64,000 nucleotides of DNA from Eonycteris spelaea (lineage: Eukaryota > Chordata > Mammalia > Chiroptera > Pteropodidae). This document shows, in pieces, positions 51,196-62,579 of this stretch (its first letter is position 1; each line of letters starts with the position of its first letter). The notes under the pieces were generated by a model. The model had not been told where the DNA came from. It ran no database searches and saw only the letters and a program-made list of their open reading frames with translations. The DNA is taken from NCBI GenBank assembly GCA_003508835.1, contig PUFA01000072.1, forward strand, positions 558,001 through 622,000, in the 5' to 3' direction. The translations under genes were made by a program, and so were the position numbers.

Positions 51196-51882
51196 GTTTC
51201 TTTTCTTTCCTACCCCAAACAAATGTGCTACTTTTCATCTTTTCTGTTTATTGGAGTGCATATATAGTCAGGGAACTTCTTATGTATGTACCTCTCTATA
51301 AATGGCCCTTGGATAATAAATAAATGTGGCTTATCATCCTGGTCTTCCTTTTGCATTTTCTTTCAATATCTGTTTATGTTCTCCAATTCATGTCTGTCCT
51401 TGTTGGCATAAAGTGAATACCTTCTTGTATATGCTTCTTTAAGTGTATAGTATTCATACCTGAATAGTAAAACTTTAATCTATATGTATTGTATTCCATG
51501 CAGTTTTAATACCTCCCACCCTTTCTATTAGGGTCATATATTTAAGTTTCTAAATGAGGATTGAAGATAAACAACTTGAAAAAGTTTAACCCATGAAATC
51601 TAATCTAATGTTGATTCTAGCTTATTACGTAGCTGAGAACATTAAAGATAGGCTTGGGCTGCCAAATTCAAGGTCACCTAAGTCATTTATTTTCAACTGT
51701 AATATTTTTGAGTCTGGATTAATAAAAATAATCATATAAAGTATCCCCCACTTTCAGGAAAGAAAACATTTTTTTCTTGGAATTGTTTAGTCATTTATTA
51801 TTAACTTTCCTTAACTTAAATTCCTTCATAGGAAATCATTAGATACTGAATATTCTTTATATGGTTGGTATTTCTCTACTAG

Positions 51883-51929
51883 AAATGTTTCAGTGCTTTA
51901 ATACACCAGAGTCGAAAGCTGTCTATGAG
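51883..51929 (+). CDS. TANC2: Candidate TANC2 cassette exon, 47 nt
   Basis: The acceptor (ggtatttctctactag, AG at 51881-51882) and donor (tatgag|gtaaat, GT at 51930-51931) both look usable. Entered from the first coding exon in phase 1 it reads EMFQCFNTPESKAVYE with no stop and leaves in phase 0. Alone it would break the frame into the exon at 55422. With the 13-nt candidate exon at 52855 the frame is restored. It contains an ATG (51885-51887) that could instead serve as an alternative start. It lies in a repeat-poor part of the intron. Identification is from splice sites and frame only; I do not firmly recall a published isoform. Confidence 0.42.
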
Positions 51930-52854
51930 GTAAATTCTCTTACGACATTTTCCTCTTTGAAATAATGGGAATAAGAATTCTATTAATCACGTTTCTTAGT
52001 ATTAAAGGTATATTGTTTTATATTATTTTCTGGATTTAATTCAGTATGCTGATAAAAATGTTCTCTGATGATTATCTCAAATGCAGGAAACCTCAGCTCT
52101 GATTTGAAAAGCTAGCACTTGAGTTGGACAGTCAGGCCTTTTCTTTTTTATTTCTGTACCCGTTACATCAGTGGTGTTTCCTCTGTAAAGTCACAATATA
52201 TTTGAAGTAAGTCTTTAACTCAAGTTTGCGAGTAAATTTAACTTCACAGACATAGCCCTGTTCTACCTTCTGCACTCCAGGATGAGGTAATCAGCATTAT
52301 GCAAATGACTTGCTTGGTGACTGAATGTCTTCTGTTTAGTCCATAAATGTAGATGTAAAGTCTTATGTGTGTGAGGTCTTATCTATACTGAAGGAATTGT
52401 GTGTTAAGCAAAGCAAAAACATTTAAAGTACTGTAGATCATTGCAGTCTTGCTGTTTTTGGATAATGGGTTCATTGGTTCCATAGGCAAACCACAAACAC
52501 TTTTAAAGAGGCTAATTTTTTTTTTCTACACCATCTTAGGGCAGTGGTGATTTATTATATTTTAAAAATCTTTAACTGTTAACTTTTACCTGAGAGTTAA
52601 TTTCAACTCATGATTAGTTTCCATTGGGATAAAACATGGTTAAGGTTTCAGTCTTAGAGGAGTGAATTACTCAAATTTTGCAAAATATTTCTGATTTTCA
52701 TTGGCTTGCTAGTCAAAACTGTGTCTTAAACCATTTCTTGCCTGTATTTTTCCTGTGGGTTGTTTTATCGATACTCTGACATTTTGCAAATTATGCAAAT
52801 TAATGCTATTTGAAGCCTCATTTTTATTTTTTTTTTTCTCCTTTTATTGTTTAG

Positions 52855-52867
52855 GAAGACATTGCTG
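52855..52867 (+). CDS. TANC2: Candidate TANC2 13-nt microexon
   Basis: A 13-nt segment gaagacattgctg lies between a strong acceptor (ctccttttattgtttag, AG at 52853-52854) and donor (gtaagg at 52868). The upstream tract is almost pure pyrimidine for about 35 nt. Three TGC motifs (52785, 52794, 52804) lie 50-70 nt before the acceptor, an arrangement known for SRRM4-dependent neuronal microexons. Read after the 47-nt candidate in phase 0 it encodes EDIA and leaves phase 1, exactly the phase the exon at 55422 needs. Alone it would shift the frame. It could be a chance pseudo-exon. Confidence 0.4.
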
Positions 52868-54159
52868 GTAAGGGGAAATGTCTATGTTTTATTCATATTA
52901 TTTCTCACATACTCCGAGGGCATGTTTTGATGTTAAAACAGAGAATGTGATACATATATATTACTTTATCAGAAAAATGAAAATTTAAAACATGCCTGAA
53001 TACGACTGTTGTTCATTGTAATTGATTTCCAAGTAAAGAAGGATATTTACATGAAAAATTAAATGATCACTAGGAAGAAAAATTGACTGGAATCGTATGT
53101 ACACATCCTGATACCTGATATAAGATGCTATAGATTTCTGAATAGTTTTCTATTTTAATAAATAGAAATGTATTAATTTAATAATTTTATTTATTAAATC
53201 CTTATTCTATAATATTTAGGACTTCATAATACTTTAATCTTTTTTTTTTTTAATCTATTGAAAGACCTGGCTTGTTTGACCTACAATTTTCCACAGTCTG
53301 AATTTTGTTGATTGTGCACACAGAACAATTCAACATTTTCTTTTTTTTTTTGTCTTTTTCTGAAAACTGACAGCTGCGTTCAGAGGTTTGACTGGACTCA
53401 AGTTTGATTGCTTTGGCAAAACTTTAGTTATTGTGTTCCTATCATCAGGAGGCATAGAATGTATGGTTTTTACTCTTTTTGATATTATTGGCCATTGATG
53501 CTTGGTGCCTGTAGAGCTAGCTGTTCATTAGGAGTTGAAATGGTGCTATTCTAATTCTATCTTGTTTCTCATTTATTATCTGAAATAATTTTATAAAGAC
53601 ATATCTTTATGTACTCTTTGGCTAGTTAGTACAGTTTATAGGAAATATAGGCTGAATTGCTTACTTCTCTTATTTCTCCAGTTTTCAAGGTAATGACCGA
53701 AGTTCCCGCTAACCTCCGAAGATAACCAGTTAGTGTGGTGGGTGGTGTTAGGATCTCATGGCAGGGAGAGCATCTTCACTGCATCTTTTTGATATGATCT
53801 ACTCATATATTGTCTTTGATAGCTTCCTTACTATTGAATATGTCAGGACGTTTCAGGTTTATCTAGTGCATTTCTTTTGCTAAACTAGCTAGTTCTTCAA
53901 GAAGTCTTGGTTTCTTTTAATGGAAAATTGCATTTCAAGATTATAATTTGGGCGATAGGGTGGTCATGGCTGCTCGGTCAGTCCCTGATCTAGGCACTTT
54001 CAGTGGACTGAGCTAGGATACACCTGTGACATAAGATTGTACTGATGTTTCCAATTACAGATTCAGTGCTACAGATTTTTTATGTGACTTCTTCAGTTGT
54101 TATTTCTATAACTCCTTCCTTCTACACTGGTTCTCAAGGAGATGATGGCATTAGAGTAT

Positions 54160-55000
54160 CCCATAATTACTCATTTGTTTTATCCCTGTTTATAAGCATT
54201 ACCGTCACCAATTTTGATTACTGAAATGAGTTAAATTTTTTTCATTCATTTATGCTTTCTTCATTTCTTCCCCCATTTGTTTATGGTTGTATAGTATCTA
54301 CATTGTCAGATCTTATAGCCATTACATATTGTACTCTCTCCATTTAAAACTCTCATTTATCTTAATTCTACAATCAATTGTATATTTACTCTTCATCACT
54401 AGTCCTTATTTTAATGTCTCTGTAGTCATTTTTATTGCCTAAAGTTAGTTCTCTACTAGAGCTAGGAAGAGATCATGGGAACAATATTCCCTGAATTTTT
54501 GCATGCTGATAACAATTTATCTTTGCTCTTTATACTTAAAGGTACATTTTACTGGATGTACAATCTTTGGCTGAAATTTTTTCTTTGTGTACTTTAAATA
54601 TATTATTCCATTTTCTTTTATTATTTTCTCTTATAAATCATGTGATGTTTTTGCCTAAATGCCCAAAGGATTTTTTTTTCCTTTAAAGAACAGTCATTTT
54701 AGTAGACAATGTCTTGGTACATTGATCCTCTTTGCTTATCTCCAATACATGTCACCTTTTTGCAAATCTTTTTTAATCTTTTGTTTAATTTTGTTAAAGA
54801 TTTTCATCCTTTTACCTTCTATTTCTTTTAAGATCTTATGTTTATTTGATCTTATGTTTCTTATAGTTTAGTCTTTATTACTGAAATGATTTTTGTTTTA
54901 TTTCTAATTCTTGGTTTCTGTCTTCTCATTTCTGAGCTTTTCTGATTCTGATTTTTATTGCTTTTTTGTATATTAATATAGCTCATAATACATGTGAATG
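54160..55000 (-). mobile_element. Old LINE-1 fragment (antisense)
   Basis: T-rich text such as 'actggatgtacaatctttgg' and 'ttattccattttcttttatt' fits antisense LINE-1 ORF2/5' sequence. Strongly diverged. Confidence 0.4.
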
Positions 55001-55110
55001 TAATTTTTATTATAGTAAAATACATAGCCCTAGGAAGTATTCGTTGTACTTTAGACAAATAAGCAGCTCGAATTAATTTAGGCATTGCTTTAAATCAAGA
55101 CTTCTAAACT

Positions 55111-55139
55111 TGCATTCTGTGAATGCATTCTGTGAATAC
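55111..55139. repeat. Short direct repeat
   Basis: gcattctgtgaat occurs twice, back to back. Confidence 0.8.
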
Positions 55140-55421
55140 ATTGCTTCATTGTATGCAAAGTAGAGTATACATGAATGAGAGTAGGGAAAGAACTCCTTCA
55201 CTGTCTTTAGACTTTAAGAGGGGAAATAAACCATCCCCACAAAAATAAGGGTAGGAACCTTTGATTTGTATAGTAAATAGCCTCAAATATTTTAATGATT
55301 GAAATGATAAGAAATGAAAATAAATGAGAGGTACAGTAGTTTTAAGATATAGGCAGAACCAGAGAAGATATTACATCAATTTCATGATCTATTTGCTTAT
55401 TCTCTTTCTGATTTTATGCAG

Positions 55422-55493
55422 ATGGAGGGAGCGAGGAACCACCAGATCGAAGACAGTCAAGTGTAGACTCTCGCCAAAGCCGCTCTGGGCAAG
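55422..55493 (+). CDS. TANC2: TANC2 second coding exon
   Basis: A 72-nt symmetric exon (phase 1 in, phase 1 out). The acceptor (ttttatgcag, AG at 55420-55421) follows a long T/C-rich run, and the donor is caag|gtaaat with GT at 55494-55495. Joined to the split codon of the previous exon it reads [18 protein letters not shown] and then a short Gln/Ser/Arg stretch, a hydrophilic, probably disordered segment with many Ser next to Arg (possible basophilic kinase sites, an inference). GC content is clearly higher than in the flanking intron. The sequence follows the known TANC2 N-terminus. Being a multiple of three, the exon could be skipped without a frameshift. Confidence 0.88.
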
Positions 55494-56639
55494 GTAAATT
55501 TTCATTACATTTATTATTACATTAAAAAGAAAAGATATCAGCTATTCCTTCCTAGTACTTAATCTCTGAGGACTGGGTTTTTTTGCCAGGTCTACTTTAG
55601 ATATTCTGGGCTTTAAATGTTATAATCTTAAAGTGCTGTATGATATCATTTGTTTAAGATAAAAGAAAATGAAAGTCTCATGTCATTTTTTAAAAATGAC
55701 ATTAAGGTTTTAAGTAATTTTGTAGCATTGAGGTATATGTCTGGATATCACTTTTGGAATATAACCAAAAGTAAAATTTTAATAGTAATATTTGTTGGAG
55801 TATTATCACACTGGCTTTTTAAAATTTTATCAATACAGTATTTGTTGTCTTATCTCTCTTAGGAGATACAGTTTTTGTTTATGATTGTTGTCTTAAGATC
55901 TTATTTTCCTTTTTTTGTTTAAAATTTATTTTCATTGACTTCTTACTGATTTTTTTGAAGTGACAGCTTTCAAAGTAGGTAAAAACATTGTTTCAGTGAA
56001 GTCTTCAGCTGTGTCTTCCTTAACTAACTTACTTAAAATTACATGACCAGCATCTTCACTTTTCTTTTTCTTTATAGTACTTATCACCTTTGTATTTATT
56101 TTATTTTCTCTGTCCAAAACCAGAATGAATGTTCCAAGATTGCAGACATTTTTGTCTGATTTGTTCATTGCTATATTTTCAGTACCAAAAATAAATAATC
56201 TGGTATATAGTAGTTACAGAAAAAATATTGTTGAATGAAGTGCTCTCTTAAGAGAATGAGAATCGAGAAACCAAACTGGTGAATATATTGCATTTCAGGC
56301 ACTCACTCGTTACTGAGTTACATTTTTAGAGAAGCTTTACTTACAAGTAAAACAAAGCTTGGGTTTACAAATATGCAGTGTTTTAATCCTGTGAAAGCTC
56401 CTGGTTCATTTATTCCATAATCCTGTTCCCTTTTTCTTCCAACTTTGCTCTTCCCAGGTTTTAGAATTATACTATTTTTATAAAATTGTTTGTTGCACAA
56501 TAAAAAGGAATAATTTATGCAGGTCGATTTGGAAATTTTAATTTATACTAATATTTAATCATTCTGAGGAATCTGACTAAAAAGAAAAACACACAAATGT
56601 AGTCATCAGAGATTTCTTAAATAAACAGCTAGATCACTC

Positions 56640-57800
56640 CATTTATCAAAGCTCCCAATCAGCTTTTTAGTTCTTTTCTCTTAAATATGAGCAGCTAATC
56701 AAAGATTACCAAATATTTAAAGAATCTCTCTAATGTGTGAAAGATAGAGATTAAAATAAACAGAATAAAGCAGCTTGGAGAGAACAAATTTTGCAGAGGA
56801 AAATAATAGAACCATTATTAACAGCCTCAGGGGAATAGAAAAAATAATACAGCCATGAAACAAGAAAGAGGTACTATAAAAGAATAATATTCTGATTTTA
56901 AAAGAGGCTTTAGACATTAAAATTCTGATAACAGAGATCAAAAGCTTTGTTAGAAGTATTAGAAAATTAATGTTGAAGAAATCTCTGGAGAAGTTGAGCA
57001 AAAAGACAAAGATTATAGAAAAGAAGGGAGAAGTGTTAAGAAACTTAGGAACAGTCCAGGAATTACATGATTCAAATAATGGTTGTTCCCAAAACAAAGA
57101 ACAGATAACAGGAAAGGAACAGTTAACTTAATGATTCCAGAGAATTTTCTTGAACTTAAAGAACATGAGGTTTCTGGTTGAAAGGCTTACTGAGTGCTCA
57201 GTACAGTGGGTGAATATAAACACAAACTAAGATGTACACTGTGGGGAAATTTCAAATCATTGGACCAGAGAAGAAATAGACTTGTTATATACAAGGCAAT
57301 AGTAATCAGTCAGCTTCGGACTTCTCATTGATAGCATTAGAAACTGAATGAAAAATGGAGCATTACTTTCAAAATTCTGAAGGAAAATAATTTTAACCTT
57401 AGTATTTCATATGCACTGAAACTATTAATGAGATCTAAGAATAAAATTAAGATGGTTTACAACATGTAAGGTTTTTTTTAGCCTGCTTTATACTGTTTGC
57501 TAAGAATCTGTTGGAGGATGTGATCCATCAAAATGAGAAAGTCAACAGCAACAGCAAAAAAATAGAAAGTAAAAAAATAAATAAATAAATAAAAGTCAAA
57601 TAAATAAATAGAAAGTCAGCCAAACAGAACAAAGAAATAGGTTACAGGAAATAGGAAATTTGACACAGGAGAAAGGTGAAATCTTCAGGATTACAAGGAC
57701 AGAGGGCAAGTAGACTAAACTGGAGAACAGGTTAGAAGCCTCCAGAAGAGTCCTCAGAAAGGAGGTTGATAGAAACCTTATGTTTTAATTATCCTTAGGA
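56640..57800 (+). mobile_element. HAL1/L1ME-type LINE, sense
   Basis: ORF1-like A-rich coding debris (56640-57150), then the characteristic 3' text: 'ttcaaaattctgaaggaaaa' (57368), 'ttggaggatgtgatccatca' (57510), 'caggaaataggaaatttgac', 'aagcctccagaagagtcctc'. Interrupted by an (AAAT)n run at 57574-57610. Same orientation as TANC2. Confidence 0.65.
57574..57610. repeat. (AAAT)n patch
   Basis: aaataaataaataaataaaa, then aaataaataaatag, grown inside the HAL1-type element. Confidence 0.9.
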
Positions 57801-58109
57801 AAGATTTAGACATAAGGCTCAGGTTTGAATTGGTGATACATAAAAAAAAAATAAGTGAAAAAAAATCGAAACTCAAGGTAAAGCAGTGTGTAGGAAAGGA
57901 GCTGTTAGAGTAAGTCCTTTGTCCTTGGGACAGGGTGTCACGTAGCTAATGTCCATGCCAGTCACCTCCAGTAGTAAACCTTATCAGTTTACTTCACTTT
58001 GTTCTAATATTGTCATTATTTGTTTGGACCATTACGATTGGGACGTGGTGCTCTGAAGCAAGATGAGCAAATCTGGCCTGTGTGACCTATCTTTGTACAG
58101 CTGATAGAT

Positions 58110-58900
58110 TTGATTTGCTAAGGCAATTTTAATTATTTTTGCATCTCTGTTCACGTGGGATATTGACCTTTAGTTTTCTAGTCTGAAATGTCTTTGTCTG
58201 ACTTTGGTTATCAGGGTAATCCTGGCCTCATAGGTTTACTTGAAAGTTCAGAAGTATTTCCTCCTCTTTAATTTCCTGGAATATTTTGTATAGAGTCGCT
58301 ATTACTCCATCCTTAAATGTTTGATAGAATTTCTTAGGGAAGTCATCTGGGCCTGGAATTTTCTTTGTGGGAAACTTTTAAAATACAAATTAAAGTTATT
58401 TAATTAATGTAGGGCTATTTGAATTATCTTTTTTCTTGAGTGACCTTTTACAATCTATAGAGCCAGTAGTGGAGTCATTTCTCTAATTATTGATATTGAT
58501 AATGTGGATATTTCTTGTCTTGATCATTCTGGATAGAGCTATATCAGTTTTACTGCTCTCAAAGAATCAGTTTCTGTTTTCATTCATTTTCTGTTATTAC
58601 TTTCCTATTTTTTATTTCATTGATTTTTGTTTTTGTTTTTTTATTATTTCTTCTTCCTGCTGTGGATTTAATTTTCTCTTCTTTTTCTAGGTACTTAATG
58701 TAGAAGTTGAGGTCAGTGACACTGGAAGTTTCCTAATACAGTAATTGTAGTGCTTTAAATTTCTCTGAGTCCTCAGATTGCTGCCCCATCATTCTGTCCA
58801 GGTTTTCAGTTACATTCAGGAGTTTTAGTTGTATCAGTTAAGGTGGAGCGTGCTTACTCCATCTTAACCCAGAACCGGAACCCTTTCATTTCATAGTATT
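58110..58900 (-). mobile_element. LINE-1 fragment (antisense)
   Basis: 'ggtaatcctggcctcatagg', 'tcatctgggcctggaatttt' (58343), 'aatcagtttctgttttcatt' and 'tggatttaattttctcttct' are antisense ORF2. The right end (58820-58900) may be the 5' end. Confidence 0.7.
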
Positions 58901-59729
58901 TCATGTTTGCCTGTCTGGAGGGATGATATTCAAAATATTTAATAATTAGTATGCCATAAATATCAACCAACCAGAACAGACAGTAGTCTGTTCAGAACAA
59001 ACACTAATTGTAGACAACTAATATACCTACATAGGTACATAGTACCTAATAAACTGCTCTACCTGATTATGGACACAGTTTCTATTTAACATCACTTTTC
59101 CACTGATAATAATAGACATGTAAGGTAAGGTGTCTGGTGAGGTGTCTTATCATTTGAGCATGGGCGCTTACTCCTGTGTGTTAACTAGCTAGATTGGCCC
59201 CTGCTCTGTCTCTCAGGTTCACTGGATTCTGACTCAGACGTACCCACACTCACTGCTCTAGTTTAGGGGCAGAGACCTCTTTTGTCTTCTGCTTATCAAA
59301 TGTAGGAGATGGGAGATGGCCATACTATTTGCACTGAATCAGATCCCACCCCACTCATTCAGATCTCTGCCCCTTGGCACTTTCTGCTCCTTGTATCTGT
59401 TGCTTCTGTGCTTGAAACAGACTGGGAAACACACTCATCTTTCAGTTATCCTCCTATGCATGGTTGGGCTATAATTTCCTCAGTCCACTTGAATCTAGTT
59501 TCTGTCTTCCATGGATTTCTTAACATATCTTCTTCAGTATTAGTTTTCTGTTTCATTTTATAATGCTTTAAGAATTTTTTCTTAAAAATACATTTTCTGT
59601 CATTTCTACACTATCCATATTATTGCTACTACAGTCTGAACTACCATCATTTCTTCTTTACTACTATAAATAGTGTCCTAACTTATTATTTCCATTCTTG
59701 CCAACATACATATAGTTTATTGTCCAATT

Positions 59730-60250
59730 GATAGTTATTGTGCTCTTATTAAAACAAATCAAATCATATATTTCCCCAAACTTGAAACAAAATTATTAAT
59801 TATCCAGTACCTTCCTATCACATTCAGAATAAACTCCAAAGTCTTTATCATTCCTTACATGACCCTGCCTGAATTGTCCTTTTCCTAAGACAACTCACAT
59901 GCTCCCACACCCTCCATTATCAATTCTGTTTCATCCGTGTTGGCCTTTTGCTTAAACATGTTAAGAGTTTTCTTTGCAAGGCAGTCAATGCACTTGCTCT
60001 TTCTTAACTAAAGGGCTGTCGATTTCTGCTTAGATCAAAGAGTTCTCTCTGACCATCCTACCTAAACACCCAGCCATAACCTTCACAGTATTTATCACTA
60101 CCTGAAATTAATTATTTATTATTTCTTTATTGTTGTCTCAACTCTAGAAAATAGGTTTCATTTGAAAAGAGACTTTGTCTTATTTATCACTGTAGCCCTA
60201 GAACAGCTTCGTACAAAAATTGGTGGTATTTGTTAAATGGAACGATGAAC
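59730..60250 (+). mobile_element. LINE-2 3' portion
   Basis: 'cagaataaactccaaagtct', 'tttgcaaggcagtcaatgca', 'agttctctctgaccatccta', 'acagtatttatcactacctg', 'gagactttgtcttatttatc', 'agccctagaacagcttcgt'. A well-ordered sense L2. Confidence 0.82.
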
Positions 60251-60499
60251 AAATACCTAGCATTTAGTGTATTGGGGAGGTATTTGGATGTGCCCAGGCC
60301 ACATATTAATTTGATGTTCACTTCTGTTACATAAATGAAAAAGTAAAGCAGTGTGAGAAATTTGTTGAAGGTAGGTAATTTGTCAGGCTATTATTAACTA
60401 TCCATTGATTTGTGAAATAAGGCTCTTGAAATATGACTGTAAAACATGCCATTTTAACCCCATTAGGGTCTTCCAGGGTTGACTGGTTATTTTCCGCTT

Positions 60500-61100
60500 T
60501 TCATTATAGTATATTGTATAAAATAATTATATTGTTTGCCATATTTGGTCTTAATTATTGGATTACTTCTTTTCGTAGTGATCTAGGAGTTCATTAACAG
60601 TAGGGTCTTTGCATCTGTCATAGCACCAGTGTCTTGCATTTAGGCCATCAAATTAAGGAAGAAAGCTCATCCGTTCTAGGAATTCTGGTTGTGTATTTCG
60701 GGAATTGGTTACTCAATCAGAATTATTTTTTGTTGTACTAGCTCCATTTTTTTTTTGCATCAAATGATTTTTTTATTAGAAGTCATCTGTACACAGACTG
60801 AACTTATTTGGTTCTAGATATTAAATAAGTTCGTGAGCCAGTGTGATATTATTGAAACCCAATTTCGATTTACTTTTGCAAAGATTGCATTATGCAGGCA
60901 TTAGGCTCTGAGAATCAAGGTGTATATTGCTATAATAATGCTCCTGACTAGCTCTTGCTGGAAGACTGAGAGGCTGTACAGTATTTGGCTTTGTATGATT
61001 CCCATTATTTGTAGCCAATTTTATTTGATTTGTACATGCTGACGTGTCTGTAGTAATAATGTACTAAATTGGCAAATATTCTATCTTCTGATTCTTTCTC
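60500..61100 (+). other. Repeat-poor AT-rich segment, possible conserved non-coding element
   Basis: Unique-looking sequence with many homeodomain- and POU-like cores (taattat, caattt, taataat), no recognised transposon and few simple repeats. No exon or hairpin is seen. A possible enhancer, by inference. Confidence 0.25.
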
Positions 61101-61394
61101 TTACCTTGTAAATATGTAAAATATTTAGTAGAAATGAGATGTTCATGTTCTTAAAACATACACAAAAAGATTTATTAAGCCAACAGTGTTTTGTTATATA
61201 GATTGATAAAGAAAATTATTTCAATATTCAGTGTATAATTTCTTTATCTTAATGTAAGAGTATAGTGGCATCTGGGAATGGCATCATTGATGTACAAAAC
61301 TATTTTGTTGTTTTAGGAGTTTATCATTATAAAAAAACATTAAGCTTTCAGCATAGATCGTTTTAGGAATAAAGAAAATAAAATAACATTTAAT

Positions 61395-61505
61395 AATATG
61401 TATTTGTCAGGCTCTGGGTTAAGTGCTTTCACATAATCCTCATTTATTTCTCAGAATAATACTGTGAAATAGGTATTATTTTCAATAGAAGAATGGCTCA
61501 GGCTT
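61395..61505 (-). mobile_element. MIR SINE fragment
   Basis: 'gtcaggctctgggttaagtg', 'ctttcacataatcctcattt', 'ctgtgaaataggtattattt'. Antisense MIR. Confidence 0.7.
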
Positions 61506-62579
61506 TATACTGATCTACATCCAAAGTTTTATTCAAATCAGTCTTGTTAGTAGCATGTATTTCCATTCCAGTATTTAAAATACAAATTTGTTTGTTGGTG
61601 GTTGGATAAGACTTAGAAAAAAGGATCTGGCCTTAAATGATAAATTCTTCTGAAGTGTCTTTATTTCTAGTACTGTATTTCTTCAGATATTTAGCTTCTC
61701 GTTGATCGTTCTTTGTGTAACACTCTTTTTCCATAAAATTAAACTTGATTGGGCCTCTAGCCAACAATTTCTTATAATCTTGGGGTGCTGGAGATGTGTC
61801 ACTGAACTCATACTGCCATGTGCAAGGATATGTGTGTGTATTTTTTTGAATTTTTGAAAAATAAAGTGCAATTTTATTTCTGTTCTTTCCCAATTAACAG
61901 TATAGTATGGCTGTCTCTTCAGGAACATACTGAAATTCTAATTTCTTAAAATCTGTATAATGGTCTGTAACATAAGTAACCCATTATTTATTCTACCATT
62001 TCCTCATTTGTGTATGAATGTTCATATTTTCAAAGCGATTCATAATAATTTAGTAACATCTTAAACTCTTGGTCTGTGCAAACCCCAAGGACATTTTATG
62101 TCAGGACATATTAAGTTTCCCACTTAGTATTATGATAATCAGCCTGCTTAACACTTAGAAGCCTTGTACAGATCACTCCTTGCTTATCCATATTTATGAA
62201 AGAAAAGGAATAAGATCATGGCAACTAGAAAGGTTGGGAAAGATATGTTAAATATGTAGAAATATTTTGATTTAAAATATTCTTATCTGAATTTTTCTGG
62301 CAAAAGGTAAAAATCATTAAAAACCTTTTTGAAAAACTAAATATTTTAATGAAAGGTTATAACAGTTGGATAAAAAAGGATAAGGAAGGAACCTATTAGT
62401 AAAGCCTGGGGTAAAATTATAATTGAGCAAATACATTTTCTGTTTTGCTTCGTTTGAGGTACAGGTTGGATTTAACAAGTTTTTTTCCCAGTGAGAGATT
62501 GAAGAGCTGGTTCCCACAAGGGGGCAGACTGAGATAACCTGAAAACCTTCACATTATGAACAATATTTATTTTATATTC

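Larger units (their letters stand above)
51200..53450 (+). other. Repeat-poor intron block holding the candidate cassette exons
   Basis: I recognise no transposon across about 2.2 kb, in contrast to the intron around it. It holds two perfect octamers atgcaaat (52299 and 52793), homeodomain-like aattaa clusters near 52795-52803, a strong T-rich acceptor at 52854 and other short pyrimidine runs. This fits a conserved block around regulated exons; conservation itself cannot be seen from one sequence. Confidence 0.4.
20383..55421 (+). other. TANC2: TANC2 large intron between the two coding exons
   Basis: Bounded by the donor at 20383 and the acceptor ending at 55421, both phase 1. About half is recognisable transposon fossil, mainly antisense LINE-1. 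Stretches in which I recognise no repeat or gene: 20383-20950, 24400-25770, 28870-29640, 34020-35640, 38760-41440, 41500-43190, 45960-46950, 48005-49190 and 51200-54100. The 38.8-41.4 and 51.2-53.5 kb parts are the best candidates for conserved non-coding or alternative-exon sequence. Confidence 0.75.
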
